Shown piece after piece: positions 51,576 through 60,649 of a DNA stretch of 64,000 nt. The notes beneath the pieces are model-generated. The model was not told the DNA's origin and did not search any database. It saw only the letters and a program-made list of their open reading frames with translations. The stretch is taken from contig NZ_CAJRAU010000008.1 in assembly GCF_907165045.1 (NCBI RefSeq), forward strand, positions 148,616 through 212,615. The letters run 5' to 3'. The first letter of the stretch is position 1; each line of letters starts with the position of its first letter. A program made the translations under genes and the position numbers. Source of the stretch: Dyadobacter linearis. GTDB lineage: Bacteria; Bacteroidota; Bacteroidia; Cytophagales; Spirosomataceae.

Positions 51576-54479
51576 ATGAAACTTAGTATACGATTTACTA
51601 TTCTGGCGCTTTTGACCGGAATCACATTTGGAGCCCACGCGCAGTTTGGCGGAGGAGGCCGGCCGGGTGGAGGCGGCGGAGGAGATTTCCGCGGAGGCGG
51701 CGACAGGCAGCGGCAGACGGTTATACCAGGAACCGCGGAGGATACACGAAGCGGAAGCGGAAAAATAAGAGGGATTCTTGTGGATTCTGTAAGCAAGAAG
51801 CCGGTCGAATTTGCGGCATTATCACTTGTTGATATTAAAACGAATAACCCGATCGATGGCACTACTACCGACGAAAAGGGGGAATTCACTATGTCAAAAG
51901 TGGCATCGGGCGATTTTAAGATCCTTATTTCATTTATTGGCTACAAAACAAAAACGATCAACGATATCAAGATTGATCGCAAATCAGACCTTAATCTGGG
52001 TTCAATAAGCATGGCGCCGGATGTGGTGCAGCTGAACGAAGTGGAAGTTGTGGGAATGGCGCAGCTGGTCGAAGAAAAGGTCGACAGGCTGGTTTACAAT
52101 GCTGAGAAAGATATTACCAGCAAAGGCGGCGATGCTTCCGATATTATGCGGAAAGTCCCGATGCTGACGGTCGACCTGGACGGAAACATTTCATTAAGAG
52201 GTAGTTCCAATGTTCGGGTATTGATCAATAACAAACCTTCTACAATCATCGCGACCAGCGTGGCAGATGCATTGCGCCAGATTCCGGCGGATATGATCAA
52301 ATCGGTGGAGGTAATTACTTCTCCCTCTGCAAAATATGATGCGGAGGGTTCTGCGGGTATTATCAATATCGTAACCAAGAAAAGCACGATCCAGGGCGGA
52401 ACATTGAATCTGGATACAGGTATTGGAAACAGGGGTTCAAATCTGGGGCTGAGAGGAAATTACCGCGCTGGTAAAATGGGTTTCAGTCTGGGAGGTTTCG
52501 GCAGGTTCAACTACAATATGCCCGGTAAATCGGAAAATTTGCAGGTAGGTAAAACAGAGAATTTCTCTATTCGCCAGACCAGCGAATCAGACAACAAAAT
52601 GTCTTTCGGTTCTTACAATTTCGGTTGGGATTATGAGATCGATTCTAAAACCTCACTTTCGGCAAGTGTCCGCTACGGAATGCGGAATATGCGGAATTCA
52701 CAACAATTATCTACGTTTGACACGCCCAGCGCTGGTCCTGTCCGGAACGGTTTCCGGGATGTTAACTCGAAGGATTTGTCCGGTACCTGGGATGTCAATG
52801 TAGATTATATCAAAACACTTTCCAAGCCGCAGCAGGAACTGAGCATTTCAACCCAGTTTAGCCGGAACAACCGCACGAATGATTATGAGGCCGACGTATA
52901 TTCATGGAGTGGCACTAGTACCCGCGAGTTTCTTGGACAGGAATTGAACGATAACAACAGCCATAACCAGGAAAGTACGGTGCAGGTCGATTACCAGACT
53001 CCTATTAAGGATAATCAAATGTTTGAGTTTGGTGGAAAGGGCATTTTCCGGCAGGTAGTAAGTAATATCGAATACGGCGGGCTGATCGCGACGCGGCCGG
53101 TAAGTGCATTGAACTACGATCAGAATGTAGGCGCGGGATATTTATCTTATACCTATACTACCAAAAGCAGATTTACGATCAAAGCGGGAACGCGCTACGA
53201 ATATACCAGCATCGACGCGACGCAGGGAGAGCGGGGAGAACTGGACCTGCCGTCGTACAGTAACCTGGTACCAAGCCTTAACTTGTCCCAAACTTTTGGC
53301 AAGGGACAAACTATTAAATTGGGCTATAACCGCCGTTTACAGCGCCCGGGTATTCAATTCCTTAACCCTAATGTAAACTCAGCCAACCCGAAGAATATCA
53401 GTTTTGGTAACCCGAACCTCGATCCTGAGCTGACGGATCAGGTGGAAGTAGGAACGAGTTTCTTCAAAAACTCACTTTATGTTAACGTTTCGGGTTTTGC
53501 GCGTTTTACAAATAACTCCATCGAGAGCATTCGTACTACGGACACTTCCGGCGTGATCTCTACCACTTTTGGTAATATCGGGGAGAAGAAAAACTACGGT
53601 GTGAATGTCTTCGGAAATATCACTTTGTTCAAGAAATGGCAGATCGGTGGTGGATTTGACGCTTATTATGCGAATTTGACAAACAATAGCCCGGACCCTT
53701 CCCTTCAATCCAATAACAGCGGGGTGGTTATCAGCGGTCGTTTCCGTACCAGTTTGAATATCAAAAATGGCTGGGGATTGCAAGCTGGCGGTTTTGCCCG
53801 TGGTCGCGAAGTGCAGTTGCAGGGTACGCAGGCTGGTTTCCGGATGTATGATCTGGGAATTAAAAAGGATTTCAAGAACAAACGCGGAAGTATCGGTTTC
53901 GGAATGGAAAACTTCCTGGCGCCTTCTTTCAAAATGCGCACCAGTCTTGAATCCAATACATTTACACAGACCAATACCAACTATCTGTTTAACAGAGGTT
54001 TTAGGTTGAATTTCTCTTATCGTTTGGGTAAAATGACATTTGTGGAGCAAAAATCACGTAGAAGAAAATCGATTAACAACGATGATCAGAAAAGCGATGG
54101 CGGCGGAATGGATGGCGGCGGCGGCGGACAAGCTGCACCCGCAGTTTCAACTCCTGCGATGACACCTGCAAGACCAAACGGAGCTGGAAGACCACAAGGC
54201 GTGGCTCCGGCGGGAGATAGTACCGCAAGACCTATGCGTCAGGGAATGCCAGTGCAGCCAGGTTTGAGTCCGGATTCAACGATGAGAAGAGATTCGACAA
54301 TGCGTCCTGATTCGACAGCCCGACCAGCTGTACCTGCTGTAACTCCGGATTCGACAACCAGACCGGTGGTTCCGGCAGATTCGACTATTAAACCTGACAG
54401 TACAGTAATTCCTGCGAAAACAGATTCAATTCCGGCAAAACCTGCGGTTCCCGCGGACTCACTTCCGAAGAAAGAGTAA
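51576..54479 (+). CDS. TonB-dependent outer-membrane receptor with Gly-rich N-terminus and PDST-repeat C-terminus
   Basis: 967-residue outer-membrane receptor of the beta-barrel family 3 kind. Signal peptide ends near HAQF; then a Gly-rich stretch (FGGGGRPGGGGGGDFRGGGD); a carboxypeptidase-regulatory-like domain (IRGILVDSVSKKPVEFAALS); a plug (VNNKPS-type VLINNKPSTII, ITSPSAKYDAEGSAGIINIV); and a barrel closing near FRLNFSYRLGKMTF. About 140 further residues follow, rich in Gly, Pro and repeated D-S-T, for example SPDSTMRRDSTMRPDST. ATG 51576 is preferred over 51402 because it starts the signal peptide. Confidence 0.9.
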   Translation: MKLSIRFTILALLTGITFGAHAQFGGGGRPGGGGGGDFRGGGDRQRQTVIPGTAEDTRSGSGKIRGILVDSVSKKPVEFAALSLVDIKTNNPIDGTTTDEKGEFTMSKVASGDFKILISFIGYKTKTINDIKIDRKSDLNLGSISMAPDVVQLNEVEVVGMAQLVEEKVDRLVYNAEKDITSKGGDASDIMRKVPMLTVDLDGNISLRGSSNVRVLINNKPSTIIATSVADALRQIPADMIKSVEVITSPSAKYDAEGSAGIINIVTKKSTIQGGTLNLDTGIGNRGSNLGLRGNYRAGKMGFSLGGFGRFNYNMPGKSENLQVGKTENFSIRQTSESDNKMSFGSYNFGWDYEIDSKTSLSASVRYGMRNMRNSQQLSTFDTPSAGPVRNGFRDVNSKDLSGTWDVNVDYIKTLSKPQQELSISTQFSRNNRTNDYEADVYSWSGTSTREFLGQELNDNNSHNQESTVQVDYQTPIKDNQMFEFGGKGIFRQVVSNIEYGGLIATRPVSALNYDQNVGAGYLSYTYTTKSRFTIKAGTRYEYTSIDATQGERGELDLPSYSNLVPSLNLSQTFGKGQTIKLGYNRRLQRPGIQFLNPNVNSANPKNISFGNPNLDPELTDQVEVGTSFFKNSLYVNVSGFARFTNNSIESIRTTDTSGVISTTFGNIGEKKNYGVNVFGNITLFKKWQIGGGFDAYYANLTNNSPDPSLQSNNSGVVISGRFRTSLNIKNGWGLQAGGFARGREVQLQGTQAGFRMYDLGIKKDFKNKRGSIGFGMENFLAPSFKMRTSLESNTFTQTNTNYLFNRGFRLNFSYRLGKMTFVEQKSRRRKSINNDDQKSDGGGMDGGGGGQAAPAVSTPAMTPARPNGAGRPQGVAPAGDSTARPMRQGMPVQPGLSPDSTMRRDSTMRPDSTARPAVPAVTPDSTTRPVVPADSTIKPDSTVIPAKTDSIPAKPAVPADSLPKKE

Positions 54480-54499
54480 TACATAACCCGTTAACCAAA

Positions 54500-54530
54500 G
54501 TAAAGCCCGGACTCAGTGCCGGGCTTTTAC
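54500..54530. terminator. Bidirectional terminator between the TonB receptor and hemC
   Basis: GTAAAGCCCGG (54500-54510) pairs with CCGGGCTTTTAC (54519-54530), followed by TTTTT. It can end both convergent genes. Confidence 0.88.
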
Positions 54531-54533
54531 TTT

Positions 54534-55466
54534 TTAGGCCAGTGTATTTTGGGATCGGATCGATTGCAATATCCTGTCTGCGCCGGCTTCGAGGAGCTCG
54601 TCGGCGAGGGCTAGTCCAAGTTCTTCCGGGAAAGCCTGTGCGCCGGTTTGCGTTTTGCGGATCAGTTCAGAACCGTCGAGGCTGACGATGCCGCCCGTGA
54701 TATGGATCTGATCCTCATTTAATGTCGCCATACCGAATACCGGAATACTGCACCCGCCTTGTAATCTTTTCAGGAATGCACGCTCGGTAAGGAGGCAAGT
54801 TTCTGTTTCTTTGTGATTGAGTAACTCTTTCAAAAGACTTTTCTTTCTTTCATCGAGCGTCACCGCGCATTCAATCGCAACACTTCCCTGGCCGACTGCC
54901 GGCGTGAACTCATCCAATAGTAAATGCTCCGCGATCTTGTTGTCATATTCCATTCTGTGCACTCCGGCGTAAGCCAGTAAAAGCGCGTCGCACTGTCCTT
55001 CTTCCAGTTTTCGCAGTCGGGTTTGCAGATTTCCCCGCATATCCACAGTTTTGATCTGCGGGTAAAAATGCTTCAAAATAGCGATCCGCCGGGTCGAAGA
55101 AGTGCCGACTACAAACGTTTCGCCACTTTTTAGCGACAATGCAGTATTGTGGCTTACGAGCACATCGTTTGCTTTTTCTCGCTCGGTGAATGCGATGATT
55201 TCAAATGCATCGTCCAGTTGTGATTGCAGGTCTTTTGCACTGTGGACGGCAATATCAATTTCGCCACTTTGCAACTGATCTTCCAGTTCCTGGGTAAAAA
55301 CGCCCTTGCTTCCGATTTTCGACAAAGACCTGTCAAGGATTTTGTCTCCTTTTGTTTCAATAACGACAATCTCCGAATCTATCCCGCCCGTCAGTAAAAG
55401 GTCCCTGACATAATATGCCTGCCAAAGAGCGAGCCTACTACCGCGTGTTCCAATTTTAATATGCAT
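54534..55466 (-). CDS. hemC: Hydroxymethylbilane synthase (porphobilinogen deaminase)
   Basis: Assembles four porphobilinogens into hydroxymethylbilane for heme. N-terminal GTRGSRLALWQA, VGTSSTRRIAILKH and the cofactor cysteine C239 in LQGGCSIPVFG are intact; 310 aa is standard. It is the last gene of a compact operon after rimK (14-base gap). No other heme gene is nearby. Confidence 0.96.
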   Translation of the reverse strand: MHIKIGTRGSRLALWQAYYVRDLLLTGGIDSEIVVIETKGDKILDRSLSKIGSKGVFTQELEDQLQSGEIDIAVHSAKDLQSQLDDAFEIIAFTEREKANDVLVSHNTALSLKSGETFVVGTSSTRRIAILKHFYPQIKTVDMRGNLQTRLRKLEEGQCDALLLAYAGVHRMEYDNKIAEHLLLDEFTPAVGQGSVAIECAVTLDERKKSLLKELLNHKETETCLLTERAFLKRLQGGCSIPVFGMATLNEDQIHITGGIVSLDGSELIRKTQTGAQAFPEELGLALADELLEAGADRILQSIRSQNTLA

Positions 55467-55480
55467 GATTTGTATTCTTT

Positions 55481-56383
55481 TTAAACTCCAACAGTATCGC
55501 CTTCGTCGGTAACAATTTTGTCTTCAATATAGCTAACAATCAATGCGGCTACATCGATCCCGCTTACTTCTTCAATTCCACGCAGGCCGGGGGAGGAATT
55601 GACTTCCATGACCAGCGGCCCGCGGTCAGATTGCAGCATATCGACGCCGGCGATCTTTACGCCCAATGCTTTTGCCGCAGCTACGGCAGTTTCTTCTTCC
55701 TCCGGGGTAAGTTCTACCAGGCTGCCCTGGCCGCCACGGTGCAGGTTGCTTCTGAAATCTCCATCGGCTCCCTGGCGGCGCATTGCCGCTATTACTTTAT
55801 TTCCGATCACAAATGCACGAATATCCGCGCCTTTTGACTCGGCAATGTATTCCTGGATCAAGAAATTGGCTCTCAATCCGTAAAAAGCTTCAATCGTAGA
55901 TTTTGCTGCCTTGATGGTTTCGGCTAAAACTACGCCCACTCCCTGCGTTCCTTCGAGCAATTTAATCACGACCGGCGGCCCGCCGACGAGGTGGATCAAT
56001 TCATTTACCTGCGAAGGATTTTTGGCGAAAACGGTCTTAGGAATATCAATTCCTGCTTTTGCTAAAACCTGCATACTGCGCAACTTATCGCGCGATCGCA
56101 ATATCGCCTGTGATTTGACGGTAGTAAAAACCTTCATTAGTTCCAGCTGGCGCACTACCGCACAACCGAACGCACTTACAGAAGTACCAATTCTGGGAAT
56201 AGCCGCGTCGATCTCAGGAATCGGTTTTCCCTTATATATTATAGTTGGCTTGCCTCCCTCGATCATGACAAAGCACTTAACATGGTCAATAACAGTGGCC
56301 TCGTGGCCTTTTTGCTTGATTGCCTCCACCAAACGGCGCGTCGAATAAAGGTCTGCATTGGTGGACAAAACGGCGATTTTCAT
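55481..56383 (-). CDS. rimK: RimK-type alpha-L-glutamate ligase
   Basis: ATP-grasp ligase that adds glutamate residues to a protein C-terminus (ribosomal S6 in E. coli) or to small molecules. Visible: RSRDKLRSMQVLAKAGIDIP, ATP-binding PPVVIKLLEGTQGVGV, EYIAESKGADIRAFVIG, and metal-binding VMEVNSSPGL. ATG 56383 matches the family start (MKIAVLST); 56425 is an alternative that overlaps the protease gene. It is paired with a RimK-associated zinc protease. Confidence 0.93.
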   Translation of the reverse strand: MKIAVLSTNADLYSTRRLVEAIKQKGHEATVIDHVKCFVMIEGGKPTIIYKGKPIPEIDAAIPRIGTSVSAFGCAVVRQLELMKVFTTVKSQAILRSRDKLRSMQVLAKAGIDIPKTVFAKNPSQVNELIHLVGGPPVVIKLLEGTQGVGVVLAETIKAAKSTIEAFYGLRANFLIQEYIAESKGADIRAFVIGNKVIAAMRRQGADGDFRSNLHRGGQGSLVELTPEEEETAVAAAKALGVKIAGVDMLQSDRGPLVMEVNSSPGLRGIEEVSGIDVAALIVSYIEDKIVTDEGDTVGV

Positions 56384-56417
56384 AGAATCGGAATAATTAG
56401 CAGAACGGGTGAGGGTA

Positions 56418-56882
56418 TTATTCATCAGACTTCAAACGCTTTGACGCGGACGAAAGCTTTGAAGCGGATAGATTTTTTTGGGAAACGTCAATGAGAAATC
56501 TGTTTTTCAGCAGTTTGCGGCCAAGTAATATCGGGTATTGCATTTTACGGCGGTTCGCCAGCGAGAATTCGGTTCGTATCTTTTTTCCGAAAATCTTGAT
56601 CTTGGTTTTAATTACATAACGTTTTTCTTCTTTTCCAGAGGAATTCCGGACAAAGGTTTCCTTGAATTCGTCGACGATAAAAGACTCCTGCGGGGCTCCT
56701 TTTTTTTTATCGAGATAAAATTGCAGCTGAATTTGCTCGCCTTCTTTGATCAATTTTACCCGCGAACAATGGATAGAAGAGGTAGTAGCTCCCGAATCAA
56801 TCCGTACCGGGACATTGAACCAGCCCAGTTCGGGCAAGTCTACGATGTCCGTTGCGCCGATTATTTGTAGTGAGTGTTTCAT
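56418..56882 (-). CDS. RimK-associated ATP-dependent zinc protease family protein
   Basis: 154-residue retropepsin-like protein of the Zn_protease family often encoded beside RimK. The active-site triplet appears in RIDSGATTSSIHC, and the second half has RRKMQYPILLGRKLL (the 'Y-P-I-L-L-G-R' motif). Its start overlaps the holB stop by four bases. The C-terminal tail rich in Ser/Lys is less conserved. Likely works with RimK on the same modified protein; inferred from neighbourhood. Confidence 0.87.
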   Translation of the reverse strand: MKHSLQIIGATDIVDLPELGWFNVPVRIDSGATTSSIHCSRVKLIKEGEQIQLQFYLDKKKGAPQESFIVDEFKETFVRNSSGKEEKRYVIKTKIKIFGKKIRTEFSLANRRKMQYPILLGRKLLKNRFLIDVSQKNLSASKLSSASKRLKSDE

Positions 56883-57997
56883 TTGCGCTGAAAAAAATGA
56901 GCGATAGTTAGTGAAAGATCCAGAAAAACCATTTTGGCCCGCACATTCCGCTCAATATGGTAATGCGCCGTATTTACCTCGCCGACCATCCTCTCCAAAG
57001 AATCAAAAGTGACAGCTTTTGAAAAATTTTGAACGAAAGTCAGTTCTTCCTGAGGTACTCGAAGTAATTCGCCGGCCCCATTACTCCAAATCAGCATATC
57101 TCTGAAAAGCCGCAATGCGTATTCTAAAAGACCTTTTTGCCGCTCTTTGGGCATTACATCATATCCGTCGGCAAGCTTCACCAGGTGTGAAACATCATAT
57201 TTATAGCAGGAACGCATCCAGCCGGCAAACCAGCCCGAGCGATCGTCTTCGTCTTCCTGAACCAGTTTTAATGCTTCAGACAAATTTCCATCGCACAAAT
57301 AAGTAGCCTGATTGACGATGCTTTCGCTGATATCCTGTTTTTTTAGATAGCTGCGGATTTCGTCATCGGAAAATGCAGGAATTGTAATGCGCTGGGTGCG
57401 GGAAATAATGGTTGTCAATAATTTGTCAGACTGGTCACTTACCAGCAGAAAAAGTGTCTTTTCAGGCGGTTCTTCAAGGATTTTGAGTATTGCATTGGAA
57501 GAAGCCGCATTCATAATATCGGGCTTCCAGATCAGCAGGATCTTGTATTCACCTTCGTAAGCTTTTACCGAAAGTTTCCTGAGAATGCCTCTTGCCTCCT
57601 CCACAGAAATATTTCCCTGCTTGTTTTCTGCGCTGATAAAGTCCAGCCAGTCCGGCAAAACCCGGTAAGGATTTTCGAGCAAAAATGTGCGCCAGAGTGG
57701 GAGAAAAGCTTCACTGGTTTTACCGTCCGTTTTTTTGGAGGTTGCAATAGGGAAAATGAAGTGGAAATCAGGGTGAATCAGTTTACCCATTTTAAAGCAG
57801 GAGGCGCAAGTTCCGCACGCATCGTCTTCCTGCTTGTTTTCGCAATTAATATAGGTTGAAAAAGCCAGCGCCATTGCCAGCCCTGCCCCGCCCGGCGGAA
57901 AGTCAAATAGCTGTGCATGTGCCAGGTGACTATTTTTCACCGAGCGCCTCAGCGTGGATTTGATCGGTTCAAGGCCTGGAATATCTTTAAAGAGCAC
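56879..57997 (-). CDS. holB: DNA polymerase III delta'-like subunit
   Basis: Clamp-loader AAA+ subunit. The P-loop position is degenerate (FPPGGAGLAMALA, no GKT), as expected for delta'; zinc cysteines lie in CENKQEDDACGTCASCFKMG; the sensor region carries SSNAILKILEEPPEKTLFLLVSD and the SRTQ motif (TTIISRTQRITIP). Start is a GTG at 57997. It is followed by the zinc protease with an ATGA overlap and preceded by the GlmU-like gene. Confidence 0.92.
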   Translation of the reverse strand: MLFKDIPGLEPIKSTLRRSVKNSHLAHAQLFDFPPGGAGLAMALAFSTYINCENKQEDDACGTCASCFKMGKLIHPDFHFIFPIATSKKTDGKTSEAFLPLWRTFLLENPYRVLPDWLDFISAENKQGNISVEEARGILRKLSVKAYEGEYKILLIWKPDIMNAASSNAILKILEEPPEKTLFLLVSDQSDKLLTTIISRTQRITIPAFSDDEIRSYLKKQDISESIVNQATYLCDGNLSEALKLVQEDEDDRSGWFAGWMRSCYKYDVSHLVKLADGYDVMPKERQKGLLEYALRLFRDMLIWSNGAGELLRVPQEELTFVQNFSKAVTFDSLERMVGEVNTAHYHIERNVRAKMVFLDLSLTIAHFFQRK

Positions 57998-58035
57998 GGT
58001 AAATCTGAGTTAACTTTTTAGAATGAAGTGCGTGT

Positions 58036-59229
58036 TTAATAATTGCGCTGATTTTGCGTTAGGTCAAATACCGCCTGCAAAATGGCACGATCTGTTTCCT
58101 CAAAATCGACATTTCGTCTGCCAACTGTGTCAGCAGCAACTGCCGCAGCTTTTTGCAGGCGATATTCACAGATCCCTTCCGCAGATCCGCCCCAGGAAAA
58201 AGAAGGAATGTGTTTTTGCTGAAAACCACCGCCAAATACATTCACACTTACGCCAACTATGGTTCCGGTGTTGAACATGGTAGAAATGCCGGCTTTTGAA
58301 TAATCTCCCATGATCAGTCCGCAGTTTGTTAAGCCGGTATTTTCCAGCTGGTTTGTCGCATAACTGTGCAGTTTGACGATGCTATGGTCGTTTTTTAGAT
58401 TTGAGTTATTTGTATTTGCGCCGAGGTTACACCATTCTCCTAGAACAGAATTGCCGAGATAACCATCGTGTCCTTTGTTGCTATAAGCTGTTAATATACT
58501 GTTACTTATCTCACCACCTGCTTTGCAAAAAGGTCCGATCGTAGTGTTGGGCCGGATCTTGGTTCCCTGTGCCAGTACCGAACTTTCACCGATCGCAAAT
58601 GGCCCCTGCACCATAGAACCCTCCTGGATCAATGCATTTTTACCAATATAAACGGGGCCGTTTTCTGCATTCAAAATGGAAGCCTTAATAACAGCACCTT
58701 CTTCGACAAATATCTGATCGGGATTATAGCAATGCGTAAAAGGATCAGATATCGCTATTGATTTTTTATTAGATGTAATTCTTTCAAAATCAGCTTTAAT
58801 CTGAGCTCCATTGAAAGTGAATATATCCCAAACGTTCCTGATCAGGGTGAATGGTTTTGAATAAGTTAGCAGGTTAAACTGACCAGTTTCGCGACTATAC
58901 TGCCACGATTTGTCAGTTCGTAAAGCCAGCAACTCGTCCTTTTCGGAGATCAGCATAGCACCGATTTCCAAACTATTTATGACTTTAATTAACTCAACGT
59001 CAGGACAGAGGCCGCCATTGATATACAAATTATCGCCGGTTTTAATGGAAGTGAATTTTGTACTTAAATACGCTTCTGTCTGGAAAGATACCGTCGAATT
59101 CAGGCAGCCCGCCCATTTTTCGGCGATTGTCTGAATGCCGCAGCGGATTCCCGCAATTGGCCTGGTGTATGTAAGTGGCAATAGTTGTGTGCGAAGTACT
59201 GGGTCGTCAAAGAGAATTACAGCGGGCAT
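58036..59229 (-). CDS. GlmU family sugar-nucleotidyltransferase-like protein
   Basis: 397-residue protein combining an atypical N-terminal nucleotidyltransferase-like domain (VILFDDPVLRTQLLPLTYTRP, without the G-x-G-T-R-M loop) with a C-terminal left-handed beta-helix of hexapeptide repeats (VYIGKNALIQEG, SVLAQGTKIRPN). This is the Bacteroidota 'GlmU-like' form, probably transferring a nucleotidyl or acetyl group in sugar-nucleotide synthesis; its exact substrate is unknown. First gene of the run ending in hemC. Confidence 0.85.
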   Translation of the reverse strand: MPAVILFDDPVLRTQLLPLTYTRPIAGIRCGIQTIAEKWAGCLNSTVSFQTEAYLSTKFTSIKTGDNLYINGGLCPDVELIKVINSLEIGAMLISEKDELLALRTDKSWQYSRETGQFNLLTYSKPFTLIRNVWDIFTFNGAQIKADFERITSNKKSIAISDPFTHCYNPDQIFVEEGAVIKASILNAENGPVYIGKNALIQEGSMVQGPFAIGESSVLAQGTKIRPNTTIGPFCKAGGEISNSILTAYSNKGHDGYLGNSVLGEWCNLGANTNNSNLKNDHSIVKLHSYATNQLENTGLTNCGLIMGDYSKAGISTMFNTGTIVGVSVNVFGGGFQQKHIPSFSWGGSAEGICEYRLQKAAAVAADTVGRRNVDFEETDRAILQAVFDLTQNQRNY

Positions 59230-59285
59230 ATTGAATCAGTATGTATGATCAAAGTTCGGTCATTTTATTGGTTGGGACAAAAAAA

Positions 59286-59322
59286 GAAGCAGTCTCCTGA
59301 ACATTTGTCAGGAGACTGCTTC
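59286..59322 (-). terminator. Terminator of rpmE2
   Basis: Perfect 15-bp stem (59286-59300 with 59308-59322; arm GAAGCAGTCTCCTGA) and a 7-base loop; on the minus strand it is followed by a run of seven T. Confidence 0.93.
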
Positions 59323-59356
59323 CATAATTATTTAAAGCCAAAAAGCGAAGTGCTGA

Positions 59357-59608
59357 TTAAGCTTCTTTCTGTCCGTAACGTTTTCTGAACTTGTCAACAC
59401 GTCCCGCAGTATCAACCAGTACGTTTTTACCAGTATAAAAAGGGTGTGACTGAGAAGAAACCTCTACTTTGTAAACAGGATAAGATTTACCGTCTTCCCA
59501 AGTAATATTTTCCGTGGTTTCGATTGTAGAACGTGTAACGAATTTGTAGTCGCTCGACAAATCCCAGAAAATTACCTCTCTATATTTGGGATGAATATCT
59601 TTTTTCAT
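59357..59608 (-). CDS. rpmE2: 50S ribosomal protein L31 type B
   Basis: 83-residue ribosomal protein: MKKDIHPKYREVIFWDLSSD, SSQSHPFYTGKN, DTAGRVDKFRKRYG. It lacks the CxxC zinc cysteines, so it is the C-minus (type B) form. Promoter and terminator on both sides make it a single-gene unit. Confidence 0.97.
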   Translation of the reverse strand: MKKDIHPKYREVIFWDLSSDYKFVTRSTIETTENITWEDGKSYPVYKVEVSSQSHPFYTGKNVLVDTAGRVDKFRKRYGQKEA

Positions 59609-59654
59609 TGGTATATGGTATTATTTGTTTCTATACAATTCTCAAAAAGGATTG

Positions 59655-59685
59655 CAAAAGTAAGTATTCTAATTTTTCAAACCAA
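59655..59685 (-). promoter_or_regulatory. Predicted promoter of rpmE2
   Basis: Minus strand TTG (59683-59685) and TACTTTTG (59655-59662) with a 20-base spacer. Start near 59648, about 40 bases before the ATG. Confidence 0.6.
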
Positions 59686-59737
59686 GTATTAAAACTGTAT
59701 CTTTTTAAATATTAATACCATACGAAAATTTCTACTG

Positions 59738-60649
59738 CTAAACTTCACTAAGTTGCTGTTTCAGAACTTCGATCCCTTTCTTCGCTTCCTTATGAAAATC
59801 GGTGTAAGTAAAGCATTCAATAGACAGCCCGCCTTTGTATTTGATCTTCTTTAATGCGCTGAGATACGGTCTGAAATCGTCGCCTTTTACGCCAGGAGGA
59901 GTTCGGTTTTCTTTTTCGGCAATGTGGCAATGCACAATATGCTTGCCATATTTCACGATCTCTGTCGCGGGCTCATCTTCCTTTAACATATGAAATATGT
60001 CGCAAAGCAGCTTGATCGACGGGCTTTTTACGGCGTCAATGATCTCAACTCCCTCGGCCAGACTATTAATAAAGTTCGTTTCTCCTTTGTTAAGTGGCTC
60101 TACCGCGATAGTAACACCATATTTTTCAGCAAGCGGCGCCATTTTTTTTGTCAATTCAATGTGCTGGGCTTTGGCGGTAGCCCGGTCGAAACCTTCGGGG
60201 ATAATCCGCGAGCCACCGCTTCCGAATACTACATATTGAGATTTGCATTCCTTCGCCCGCTTCAAAACGAGCTCGGTCCTTTGCAGGATGGCCTCATGGT
60301 TAGCATCGGGGCCCAGCGTTTTCAATGCTGCTGGTAACAAGATCACATAAGACTTGATCGGAAAGTTGTCCTGATGGAGCTGCTGCAAATTCTGCTGATA
60401 CTTTTCGTCGCCCCCGGAAGGGATCAGGAATCCTCCGACAGACTCCTCTATGTACGAACATCCAGATTCTTTCAGAAAGTTGGCCTTATCATATGCAGCA
60501 TAAACGCCAAGCGGGATCATATATTCGGGCTTTGTTCCGTGCATTGCAAATGCCTCGGGAATCAGGGATCCGGCTGCCAACCCCGCGAATACGCCTGAGG
60601 TCTTTTTCAGGAAGGTTCTTCTGCTATTTTGGTCAGTTTCAATGCTCAT
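59738..60649 (-). CDS. Tat-exported sugar phosphate isomerase/epimerase-like TIM barrel
   Basis: 303-residue protein with a twin-arginine signal (SRRTFLKKTSGVFAGLAAGSL) and a xylose-isomerase-like barrel. Metal-ligand patterns are seen in TIAVEPLNKGETNFIN, LLCDIFHMLKE, IVHCHIAEKEN and GGLSIECF. Export of such barrels is common in Bacteroidota and Planctomycetes; substrate unknown. Confidence 0.88.
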   Translation of the reverse strand: MSIETDQNSRRTFLKKTSGVFAGLAAGSLIPEAFAMHGTKPEYMIPLGVYAAYDKANFLKESGCSYIEESVGGFLIPSGGDEKYQQNLQQLHQDNFPIKSYVILLPAALKTLGPDANHEAILQRTELVLKRAKECKSQYVVFGSGGSRIIPEGFDRATAKAQHIELTKKMAPLAEKYGVTIAVEPLNKGETNFINSLAEGVEIIDAVKSPSIKLLCDIFHMLKEDEPATEIVKYGKHIVHCHIAEKENRTPPGVKGDDFRPYLSALKKIKYKGGLSIECFTYTDFHKEAKKGIEVLKQQLSEV

